This document shows positions 1 through 6,304 of a stretch of DNA of 7,225 nucleotides, one piece after another. The stretch spans positions 1-7,225 of the forward strand of contig JALXBY010000093.1 of the NCBI GenBank assembly GCA_026991215.1, read 5' to 3'. Within the stretch, counting starts at the first letter, position 1, and each line of letters opens with the position of its first letter. The notes below the pieces were generated by a model that was not told the origin of the DNA, did no database searches, and was given only the letters and a program-made list of their open reading frames with translations. A program made the position numbers and the translations under genes. The DNA is from Anaerolineales bacterium. GTDB lineage: Bacteria; Chloroflexota; Anaerolineae; Anaerolineales; DRMV01.

Positions 1-605
1 GGCGGGGCGCCGCGCCCGTGGCCTACGCCATCTGGCACGGCGACGAAGAAACCGGCGTGACCATCATGCTCATGGACGAAGGCCTGGATACCGGCCCCAT
101 CCTCAGCCAGCGGGCCGTGCCCATCCTTCCGGAGGATACCCAGGAGAGCCTGAGCCAGCGGCTGGCCCAGGTGGGCGCGGACCTGTTGCTGGAGACCCTG
201 CCCCGGTACCTGGCCGGCGAGATTCAGCCCCAGCCTCAGGATGAAAGCCAGGCCACCTACGCGCCCATGCTGCGGCGGGAGCAGGGGTTGCTGGACTTCA
301 CCCAACCAGCCGCACGGCTGGCCCGTCAGGTACGGGCCTTCTACCCCTGGCCGGGCACGTTCACGTTTTGGAAGGGGAAACGGTTGAAGGTGCTCCAGGC
401 CCGCGCGGTCGAAGACGCGCCCCAGGAGGCGCCGGGCCTGCCCCGCATCTGGCAGGGCCTGCCCGCGGTGACCACAGGCCAGGGCTGGCTGGCCCTCACC
501 AAGGTGCAGCTGGAAGGGCGCAAGCCCGTAACCGGGGACGCGTTCCTGCGGGGCGCGGGCCGGGACTGGACGCAATTCCCCCTGGAGACGGGAAAAACCG
601 CGTAA
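1..605 (+). CDS. fmt: Methionyl-tRNA formyltransferase, C-terminal part (5' end outside window)
   Basis: This enzyme transfers a formyl group from 10-formyl-tetrahydrofolate to Met-tRNA(fMet) in the cytoplasm, making the initiator tRNA for translation. The frame is open from the first complete codon at position 3 to the TAA at 603-605, about 200 residues; the family is usually near 310, so roughly the first third is missing. The visible part begins in the conserved RGAAP segment and continues with the family signature ETGVTIMLMDEGLDTGPIL, which belongs to the formyltransferase catalytic domain. The C-terminal tRNA-binding domain follows, with the typical FYPWPGTFTFWKGKRLKV stretch near residues 110-128. 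The GTG at 18 is an internal valine codon, not the start. The gene converges on the STAS gene with 35 bases between stops, and I see no convincing terminator there. Identity is secure from the motifs; only the start is unknown. Confidence 0.95.
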   Translation, partial: RGAAPVAYAIWHGDEETGVTIMLMDEGLDTGPILSQRAVPILPEDTQESLSQRLAQVGADLLLETLPRYLAGEIQPQPQDESQATYAPMLRREQGLLDFTQPAARLARQVRAFYPWPGTFTFWKGKRLKVLQARAVEDAPQEAPGLPRIWQGLPAVTTGQGWLALTKVQLEGRKPVTGDAFLRGAGRDWTQFPLETGKTA

Positions 606-640
606 CCGCCAACCGGAAGGCCAACAGGGGGGATACGGAC

Positions 641-994
641 TTATGCTTCCTCACCGCCGGTGAGGTGCTGCAGGGCCGCCTCGACGGTTTCGTAAATCGG
701 GAAGATGCGGTCCAGCATGCTGAGTTCCAGGGCCATGCGCACCGGGGGCGTGGGCGAGACCAGGGCCAGGGTCCCGCCGTGGCTGCGGGCGGCCTTGAGC
801 CCGGAAATCAACGCGCTCAGGCCGGAGGAATCCATGAAGGGCACGTCGCGCAGGTCCACCACCAGGTGCACCGCGCCCTGTTCGGGCAGTTCCCGCAGCA
901 TGTGCCGCAGGTCCGGTGCGGAAACGGCATCCACCCGGCCCTGAGGGTGAACCACGGCCACTTGGGGCGAGGGACGTTGCACTTCGATTTTCAT
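641..994 (-). CDS. STAS-domain anti-sigma factor antagonist (SpoIIAA/RsbV type)
   Basis: A 117-residue single-domain STAS protein. In this family the unphosphorylated form binds an RsbW/SpoIIAB-type kinase and frees its target, usually a sigma factor; phosphorylation on a conserved serine switches it off. The signature FMDSSGLSALI lies at residues 53-63. By alignment from memory with Bacillus subtilis SpoIIAA (Ser58 in FMDSSGLG), the phosphorylated residue would be Ser56. The early GRVDAVSAPDLR and central HLVVDLRDV strands also fit. The frame is open up to 1075, but I chose the ATG at 992-994: it is preceded by a good GGGAGG Shine-Dalgarno, and the 27 extra residues would overlap the upstream gene and look unlike the family. 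It lies 38 bases after the phosphatase-kinase gene on the same strand, so the two are very probably one operon and partners. It could regulate something other than a sigma factor. Confidence 0.9.
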   Translation of the reverse strand: MKIEVQRPSPQVAVVHPQGRVDAVSAPDLRHMLRELPEQGAVHLVVDLRDVPFMDSSGLSALISGLKAARSHGGTLALVSPTPPVRMALELSMLDRIFPIYETVEAALQHLTGGEEA

Positions 995-998
995 GGCG

Positions 999-1005
999 CC
1001 TCCCT
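999..1005 (-). promoter_or_regulatory. Shine-Dalgarno site of the STAS gene
   Basis: AGGGAGG on the minus strand, four bases before the ATG at 992-994. It decides the start of the STAS gene in favour of the 117-residue product over the longer open frame that begins at 1075. Confidence 0.7.
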
Positions 1006-1032
1006 GGTGACTCCAAAGGTCTCTGCAAAGGC

Positions 1033-2196
1033 TTACGCCGAAATGGGTTGGGGGAAGGCCTTCCGGAGCCGCCACCAGTTGCGTTCCAGGATGCGGTGAT
1101 AGCGCACCTGGTCAACGCTCTGGTGGACCAGGTAAAGGCCGTAGCCCTTCTCCCTGGGGAAGGGGTCCGGCTGGTTGAGATAGACGGCCAGGTCGCCCTG
1201 GAAGGGCGCGCCGGCGTCCCAGACGTCCAGCACCATGGCCTCGGGGAAGAGGAGCAGCACGCCCTGGATGCGTTCGGGTTGGTGGTTGTAGGCGTGCTGC
1301 ACGATGTTGGTCAGGATTTCGGAAACGGCCAGTTCCCAGCGGAAGAAGAAGGTATCGGGCAGGTCCAGGTTGTAGCGGCGGGCCCACAGGCGCATCTGGC
1401 GCAGCACCCGCTGCGTGGCCGCGCGCACGTGCAGGTACCGGGCCTGAATCACGAAGGGGAAGCCCTCCAGCGCGGGTTGTTGCGGCCGGCGGCGGAGCAC
1501 GAGCAGGGTGAGGTCATCGGGGAAAGGCTGGCCCCCCCGGTGCAACCCCAAGGCCCGGAGCACGGCCTGAACCTGCGCGGGGAGGGGGGCTTCCCGCGCG
1601 GCCAAAAGCACGTCCAGCAGCCCGCTGCGGCCGAAGATGTGGCCCGAAGCGTCGATGATTTCCGTCGCGCCGTCGCTGTAGAGCCAGAGGACGTCGCCAG
1701 GGTCGAAGCGCCCCTGGCGCTCCTGGCCGGGCGCGCCGTTGAGGGGGACGCCCAACGGCACTTCGGTGGCCGGGAGGCGTTCCACCTGGGGGCCTTGCGC
1801 CCGGAGCAGGTAAGCGGCCGCGTGCCCGGCGTTGGCGTAGGAGAAGGTGCCATCCTCCAGGTTGACCACCGCGAGGGCCAGGGTGATGAAGATGTCCGCT
1901 TCGGCCAGCCGCGGCCCCATGGCCCGCCGCACCGCCTGCAGGATGGCAGCAGCGCTGGCCTCGCGGTCCAGGGCCTGGGTCAGGGCGGCCTGCAACTGGG
2001 CGGCCCAGCGGGCAGGTTCCTTCCCCTTGCCGGCGATGTCGGCCACGGCCAGGTAGAGCCAGGGCGGTCGATGCTGTACCAGGCACACGTCCCCGCCGTC
2101 GGCTTCCAGCGGCCGGCGTATGCCGGTCCAGCCCCACGAGGCTTCCTGGGTCTGGCCGTGGCACACATGGCGGTGGGGTTTGGAATGCGTGTTCAT
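1033..2196 (-). CDS. SpoIIE/RsbU-type PP2C phosphatase fused to RsbW-type anti-sigma factor kinase
   Basis: A 387-residue cytoplasmic protein with two opposed activities. Residues about 20-235 are a PP2C-like SpoIIE phosphatase: the likely metal-binding acids are Asp36 (in DGGD), Asp53 (in VADIAGKG), Asp175 (in YSDGATE) and Asp227/228 (in PDDLTLLVL); NAGH at 122-125 is also typical. Residues about 245-380 are a GHKL ATPase of the RsbW/SpoIIAB class: N-box ELAVSEILTNIVQHAY at 288-303 (Glu293 as likely catalytic base, Asn297 for Mg), DAGAPF at 327-332, PDP at 343-345 and the G2 box KGYGLYLV at 350-357. By family knowledge the phosphatase reactivates the phosphorylated STAS partner and the kinase phosphorylates it or holds the target. 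No transmembrane segment, PAS, GAF or receiver domain is seen, so the input signal is unknown. The ATG at 2194-2196 has a GGGAGGA six bases upstream. The STAS gene follows directly. Confidence 0.92.
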   Translation of the reverse strand: MNTHSKPHRHVCHGQTQEASWGWTGIRRPLEADGGDVCLVQHRPPWLYLAVADIAGKGKEPARWAAQLQAALTQALDREASAAAILQAVRRAMGPRLAEADIFITLALAVVNLEDGTFSYANAGHAAAYLLRAQGPQVERLPATEVPLGVPLNGAPGQERQGRFDPGDVLWLYSDGATEIIDASGHIFGRSGLLDVLLAAREAPLPAQVQAVLRALGLHRGGQPFPDDLTLLVLRRRPQQPALEGFPFVIQARYLHVRAATQRVLRQMRLWARRYNLDLPDTFFFRWELAVSEILTNIVQHAYNHQPERIQGVLLLFPEAMVLDVWDAGAPFQGDLAVYLNQPDPFPREKGYGLYLVHQSVDQVRYHRILERNWWRLRKAFPQPISA

Positions 2197-2265
2197 GCAA
2201 TGTCCTCCCGGCGCAGACCGGTTTCACGCATGGGGATGCTCCGAGCCAGGTCCGAAAGCGGAACC

Positions 2266-2271
2266 ATTGTA
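2266..2271 (-). promoter_or_regulatory. Candidate -10 element for the phosphatase-STAS operon
   Basis: TACAAT on the minus strand matches the TATAAT consensus at five of six bases and sits about 70 bases before the phosphatase start, inside the 130-base gap after the GT4 gene. At 17-base spacing the upstream hexamer is CCAACG, a poor -35 match, so this is either a weak or activator-dependent promoter or chance. The rest of the gap (2197-2326) holds the Shine-Dalgarno at 2203-2209 and a short GGCC-TTC-GGCC inverted repeat at 2300-2310 without a U tract. Confidence 0.35.
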
Positions 2272-2326
2272 CCTGATTTGACGTGGAACGTTGGCTATCG
2301 GCCTTCGGCCATTGGCGGACTGCGGC

Positions 2327-3463
2327 TTACAGGCTGCAAGCCGCGCGCAGCAACCGGTCGTATGCCTGGGCTACCCGGCGGATGTCAAAGTTTCGGGCCA
2401 GGCGCAGGCTGGCCTGCCGGAAGGCCAAAAGCCGCGACGCATCGGTCAGCAGTTCGGCCAGCCGATGGGCAAACCCGGCCTCGTCATCGGGGTCCAGCAG
2501 GTAGCCGTTTTCGCCTTCGTGCACCAAATCGGGAAAGCCGCCAACCCGTGAGACCACCAGGGCCAGCCCTTTGGCCAGGGCCTGAAGCCCGGCTACAGGC
2601 AGGCCTTCCTGCCGCGAGGGCATAAAGAGCACATCGGCCTCGTCGAACGCGGTCAGCACCGCTTCGGGCGGGACCCAGCCCGGGAGCCGAATGCGTGTGC
2701 CCAGACCCAGCCGTTCCACTTCCTGGGCAACTTGTGGGTAAAGGGGACCATCGCCAAGCAAAGTGGCCTTCCAGGGCAGGTTTCGTATCCGGTGGAGCAC
2801 CCGAATCAAGGTCAGCGGCCCCTTTTGGGGTACAAGGCGACCCGCGAACACGATGTGCCGCGGGGTGTGCAGCCGCACCTGCGATGGCGCCAGGGCTTCC
2901 ACGTCGATGCCGTTGGGTATCACCTCGACAGCCACACCCGGATAGGCTCGGCAGGCCAGGGCCTGGGTGTGTCGGCTCACAGCCACAACCCGGGCTGCCT
3001 CCTTCCAGATGCGCGGGGTGAAGGGGTAAAGCCAGCGGAACCAGCGGTCGGTCTTCTCCGGCACGCCGCCGGGCACGTCGCCCAGGTGTACGGTAAGCAC
3101 ATAGGGTATCCCGGTCAGGCGGTGCACGGCCCACGCGGCCGCGCCGGCCGGGACCGCGAAATGGGCGTGAATTACCTCCACAGGCCGGGAACGCATCCGA
3201 CGCCAGGCCCACAGCGTAGATGCAAGCACATACCGCAACATGGAAAGGAAGTCGGCCCGGTAGGGTTCCCGCCGGCCCACCGCCAGCCGCACCACCTGCA
3301 GACCGGGGACCTCCTGGTTTTTTCGGGGCAGGTCCTGGTAATGGGAGGTCACCACCTCCACGGTGTGCCCCAACCGCGTCAGGTGCCGGGCCAGGAGTTG
3401 CGCGGCCCTGCCCCCGCCCCCGCCAATGGGGGGATACTCATGGGTCAACACGAGTATCCGCAT
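2327..3463 (-). CDS. GT4-family glycosyltransferase (GT-B fold)
   Basis: A 378-residue glycosyltransferase with the two Rossmann-like domains of the GT-B fold, expected to move a sugar from a nucleotide donor to a lipid or glycan acceptor on the cytoplasmic side. Visible landmarks are the N-terminal THEYPPIGGGGGRAAQLLA loop (residues 7-25), VVAVSRHTQ (159-167), VIPNGIDVEAL (181-191), the donor-phosphate motif FAGRLVPQKGP (206-216, Arg209 and Lys214), LLGDGPL (235-241), PGWVPPEAV (261-269) and SRQEGLPVAGLQALAKGL (283-300). The usual E-x7-E motif has Glu286 first but Gln294 in the second place. The frame extends upstream to 3556, but the ATG at 3461-3463 gives the expected family N-terminus and has GGAG seven bases before it. 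Its first 26 bases overlap the end of the GT2 gene, so the two are probably translationally coupled. No signal peptide or membrane span. Donor and acceptor cannot be told. Confidence 0.9.
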   Translation of the reverse strand: MRILVLTHEYPPIGGGGGRAAQLLARHLTRLGHTVEVVTSHYQDLPRKNQEVPGLQVVRLAVGRREPYRADFLSMLRYVLASTLWAWRRMRSRPVEVIHAHFAVPAGAAAWAVHRLTGIPYVLTVHLGDVPGGVPEKTDRWFRWLYPFTPRIWKEAARVVAVSRHTQALACRAYPGVAVEVIPNGIDVEALAPSQVRLHTPRHIVFAGRLVPQKGPLTLIRVLHRIRNLPWKATLLGDGPLYPQVAQEVERLGLGTRIRLPGWVPPEAVLTAFDEADVLFMPSRQEGLPVAGLQALAKGLALVVSRVGGFPDLVHEGENGYLLDPDDEAGFAHRLAELLTDASRLLAFRQASLRLARNFDIRRVAQAYDRLLRAACSL

Positions 3464-4424
3464 GGTGCGACTCCACACCCAGGTTGAGCCGACGGCGGAC
3501 CACGTAAACCGGCTTCCCCTGGGCCTCGTGATAGGTACGGACCAAAAGTTCGGCAATCAACCCCATGAGGATGGACTGGAACCCCAGGATGATGAACATC
3601 AGGCTGAGTTGGAACAAGGGCGAAGTGAACAGGGCCACCTTCCATACAGCCCTGCGCACCACAAGGAAGACCAGCAGCAGCATACTGGGCACCACCAACA
3701 GCAAGCCCATGCCCCCGAAGAGGTACATGGGCTTGTGGAAGAAAGCGAGCAGGAACTTCACCGTGATGAGGTCCAGCAGCACCTTAACAGTGCGGTTCAG
3801 CCCATATTTGGAACGGCCAAAACGTCGGGGGTGATGCCGAACCTCCACTTCTGCAATGCGTGCGCCCACCGATGCTGCATACGCGGGGATGAAACGGTGC
3901 ATCTCACCGTACAGCCGAAACCCGGTGAGCACCTCCCGCCGGTAGGCCTTCAAGGTACACCCGTAATCGTGGAGATGCACACCGGTGACCCATGAAATCA
4001 ACGCATTGGCTATGCGCGAGGGAAGCACGCGCGTGAGAAAGGGGTCCTGACGATGGCGACGCCACCCACTGACCACGTCGTACCCTTCCTCGAGCTTGGC
4101 CAGCAGTTTGGGAATGTCTTCTGGGTCGTTCTGCAGGTCTGCATCCAGAAAGACGAGCACATCCCCCTGCGCATGGTCGATACCCGCGGCAATGGCCGCG
4201 GTTTGGCCAAAGTTCCGCCGCAGTTCCACCACCCGCACGTGTTCCGGATCCTGCCGGGCCAGGGCTTCCAAGATATGAGGACTGGCGTCGGTGCTGCCAT
4301 CGTCTACATAGACCACTTCCCAGGAAACCCCAACCCGTTCCATGGCTTTGTGAATCCGTTCGTGCAAGGGCTGCAGGTTGGGTGCTTCGTTGAACACCGG
4401 GACGATGATGGACACACGCGGCAT
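3438..4424 (-). CDS. GT2-family polyprenyl-phosphate glycosyltransferase (DPM1/GtrB/ArnC-like)
   Basis: A 328-residue membrane-anchored glycosyltransferase. Members of this group transfer a sugar (glucose, mannose or a modified aminosugar) from a nucleotide donor to undecaprenyl or other polyprenyl phosphate at the inner membrane face. The GT-A domain covers residues about 1-225: SIIVPVFNEAPNL at 5-17, VDDGSTD at 40-46, the metal-binding DADLQNDP at 94-101, DYGCTLKAYRREVL at 153-166 and HHPRRFGRSKYG at 197-208. Two hydrophobic segments follow at about 232-256 and 269-293, then a short cytoplasmic tail with the QGKPVYVVR motif typical of GtrB/ArnC-like proteins. The ATG at 4422-4424 has AAGGTGG three bases before it. 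It starts 30 bases after the GT-C gene and overlaps the GT4 gene by 26 bases, so all three are probably one operon. It is a good candidate to supply the lipid-linked sugar used by the GT-C protein. The sugar cannot be named. Confidence 0.9.
   Translation of the reverse strand: MPRVSIIVPVFNEAPNLQPLHERIHKAMERVGVSWEVVYVDDGSTDASPHILEALARQDPEHVRVVELRRNFGQTAAIAAGIDHAQGDVLVFLDADLQNDPEDIPKLLAKLEEGYDVVSGWRRHRQDPFLTRVLPSRIANALISWVTGVHLHDYGCTLKAYRREVLTGFRLYGEMHRFIPAYAASVGARIAEVEVRHHPRRFGRSKYGLNRTVKVLLDLITVKFLLAFFHKPMYLFGGMGLLLVVPSMLLLVFLVVRRAVWKVALFTSPLFQLSLMFIILGFQSILMGLIAELLVRTYHEAQGKPVYVVRRRLNLGVESHHADTRVDP
3471..3474 (-). promoter_or_regulatory. Shine-Dalgarno of the GT4 gene, inside the GT2 coding region
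   Basis: GGAG on the minus strand, seven bases before the GT4 ATG at 3461-3463. It lies within the last codons of the GT2 gene, which suggests coupled translation, and it supports the 378-residue start over an earlier start at 3556. Confidence 0.55.
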
Positions 4425-4454
4425 AGGCCACCTTGCTGCCTAACTTGAAAGGAA

Positions 4455-6266
4455 TCATGGACGACGGAAAACCACCAGCGCGGTTTCAGGCTGGCATGGG
4501 TTCACGGCCGGGAGCACAGCGACCTGTTTCCATCCCTTCATTCGGTCTCGCCAGGTTTCATCCTGGCGCAAAGCCTTTTCCGCCAGCAGGGCCACGTCGG
4601 CCTGTTCGAACCAACGGGCATCCAGGACCTCATTCCAATAGCCCAGGCGATGCAGGGTCTCCGTTGGCCCCCCACGGCGACGGTTGAAGGCCCCGTTGAG
4701 TTGGGCCGGGAACAGGTGAATGGGTTTTTCCACATAAAGCAAAATGGCCGGCTGACCGCCCGACCAGTAAAGCCGGTCACCCTCTTGAAGTACCCGGTTC
4801 AACGCCTGGCCTGCGACCTCGACCGCGGCCAGCCCATTGGGACAGTCGTAAACCCGGAAAGCGCCGGAAAGGGCAGGAGTTGCCGCGACCGCAGTCAGAA
4901 AGAACAGGCCAACGAGCCAGCCCGGGGCAAAATCTCTAGGCCAACCGCGTTTCCGAAGGAGCCAAAAGGTACCCAAAAGCAAAACCACAAGCCCCAGGCC
5001 AAGCAGCACCAGCCAAGCCGCTTCGCGAGGGAAGCCCAGGGCTTCCAGGGGGCGGGCCAGGGTTCGCAGTATAGCCTGAAACGGGGCATATCCTTCCCCC
5101 AGGGCCTTGCGGAGCCGGTAAGCCCAACGGACCCTCCATTCCACCAGCGTAGAGAACTCGGCCACAGCCACGGCCGCGGCAAGGGCCAGACCGTAGCCAA
5201 GCCACATGCTCAGGCCGGGCGTTCCGGCCTGCAATACCAGGGGAAGCAGCCCAAGCATCAACGGGGCGAAAAAAGCGATGTAAAAGAGCAGGGCTTCCCC
5301 CTGGGCGCCAAACAACGTAACCCAGGCGTGCAGGGCCAGCAGTACCGTCGTCAACCCTGTGAGCCAGAGCAGAATGGCCGGACCAGGTCTTCGCCGCAAT
5401 ATGGCCTGTAGGCCCAGCCCCCAGCCCAACAACGGTAGGGCATACAACCGGAACATCTCCGCGCTCAGGGAAAGCCGGGCTTCGGCATCACTTTGGTAAC
5501 GCCACACGGGTTCGCCCCCGGGTCTCACGGCCAGGTCACGGAAGAAGGGCGTATCAGGCAGGGGGAAGGGCCACCATTTAAGCCAGAGCCGCAGAATGTA
5601 CGGCCAGTACGCAACGTGCACGACCAGCACCACGCCCAACGCGGGAAGCACAAAGAACAGGACCCCGCGGCGGCCATGCTGCCAGACTGCATACAGGGCC
5701 AACACGACAAGCACCGGACTCATGTTCAGCCGGGTTACGGTGAGCACACCGGCCAATACGCCCGCGAGGAAAAGCGCGACGTTGCCCACCCTCCGGCGCA
5801 TGAGCAACGCCACCGCAGCCACGGTCAGGAACATGGCCGGCGCTTGTGATAGGGCCATGCTGTACACCCGGGCCAGAATTACGGTCTGGCTCCATGCCCA
5901 CACCGCCCAGGCAGCCCAGGCGTCTCCGGCCCAGTGCCGCACCCATACCCACAGCACACCAAGCGCGATGAGGGAAAGGGCCAGGCTCAATACCCGCCCA
6001 ATCAACAGGCCCGGGCCGAAGACCTGCTGCACCCAGCCATATATCAGGAAGGACAGGGGCATGTGATTGACCCATGGACCATAAGGCTGGAAGGGACGGT
6101 ACACACCCTGGACGAACAACAGGCCTTTGTAAAGGTAAAGGCCTTCATCCAGGATTGCTCGCTGATTGAAGAGGAACGCTACCCCGCATGCGAAGTACAG
6201 CAGGCCCCCAAGCAGGGCCAAAGCGTGCCAGGCAAAGGGTGGTATCCGTTGGGTCCAGCGGGCCAT
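4455..6266 (-). CDS. Polytopic GT-C (GT39/ArnT-like) membrane glycosyltransferase
   Basis: A 603-residue integral membrane protein. Residues 12-33 form the first span, followed by AILDEGLYLYKG with the Asp40-Glu41 pair expected in the first outer loop of PMT/ArnT-type GT-C enzymes, and PYGPWVNHMPLSF at 61-73. I count roughly 11-13 hydrophobic segments up to residue 466, for example 92-110, 138-156, 163-190, 200-220, 297-315, 325-347, 352-370, 416-436 and 448-466. A soluble domain of about 135 residues ends the protein and probably faces outside. Such enzymes take a sugar from a polyprenyl phosphate donor and put it on a protein, lipid or glycan at the outer membrane face; the neighbouring GT2 enzyme could make this donor. 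The ATG at 6264-6266 is the only reasonable in-frame start (a TAA lies 18 bases upstream), though no clear Shine-Dalgarno precedes it. The gene follows leuB by 38 bases. Family membership rests on topology and the DE motif, so the exact family is less sure. Confidence 0.8.
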   Translation of the reverse strand: MARWTQRIPPFAWHALALLGGLLYFACGVAFLFNQRAILDEGLYLYKGLLFVQGVYRPFQPYGPWVNHMPLSFLIYGWVQQVFGPGLLIGRVLSLALSLIALGVLWVWVRHWAGDAWAAWAVWAWSQTVILARVYSMALSQAPAMFLTVAAVALLMRRRVGNVALFLAGVLAGVLTVTRLNMSPVLVVLALYAVWQHGRRGVLFFVLPALGVVLVVHVAYWPYILRLWLKWWPFPLPDTPFFRDLAVRPGGEPVWRYQSDAEARLSLSAEMFRLYALPLLGWGLGLQAILRRRPGPAILLWLTGLTTVLLALHAWVTLFGAQGEALLFYIAFFAPLMLGLLPLVLQAGTPGLSMWLGYGLALAAAVAVAEFSTLVEWRVRWAYRLRKALGEGYAPFQAILRTLARPLEALGFPREAAWLVLLGLGLVVLLLGTFWLLRKRGWPRDFAPGWLVGLFFLTAVAATPALSGAFRVYDCPNGLAAVEVAGQALNRVLQEGDRLYWSGGQPAILLYVEKPIHLFPAQLNGAFNRRRGGPTETLHRLGYWNEVLDARWFEQADVALLAEKALRQDETWRDRMKGWKQVAVLPAVNPCQPETALVVFRRP

Positions 6267-6304
6267 GGCTGTGGTTGGTTTGAGTTATGGGCGTGTGAAA
6301 CGGG

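Noticed and set aside
606..640. Possible bidirectional terminator between fmt and the STAS gene
   Set aside because: The 35 bases contain a direct repeat of GCCAAC and a run of G, but no inverted repeat with a T tract on either strand.
2278..2283. TTGACG on the plus strand as a -35 box
   Set aside because: No matching -10 lies at suitable spacing, and nothing downstream on the plus strand is a gene.
2300..2310. GGCC-TTC-GGCC hairpin after the GT4 stop as an intrinsic terminator
   Set aside because: The stem is only four base pairs and no run of T follows on the minus strand, so it does not meet the usual terminator form.
916..2625. Plus-strand open frame of 569 codons across the phosphatase-kinase gene and the end of GT4
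   Set aside because: It lies antisense to two genes with clear motifs. Its translation is rich in Gly, Arg, Val, Gln and His with no recognisable domain, as expected from the strong G/C third-position bias of the opposite strand.
2732..3487. Plus-strand open frame of 251 codons across GT4
   Set aside because: It is the mirror of the GT4 coding frame; the translation is Gly/His/Pro-rich and lacks family motifs, and no good start signal is seen.
4650..5411. Plus-strand open frame of 253 codons inside the GT-C gene
   Set aside because: It is antisense to a continuous membrane protein, and its product is a low-complexity Gln/Lys/Pro-rich sequence with no domain.
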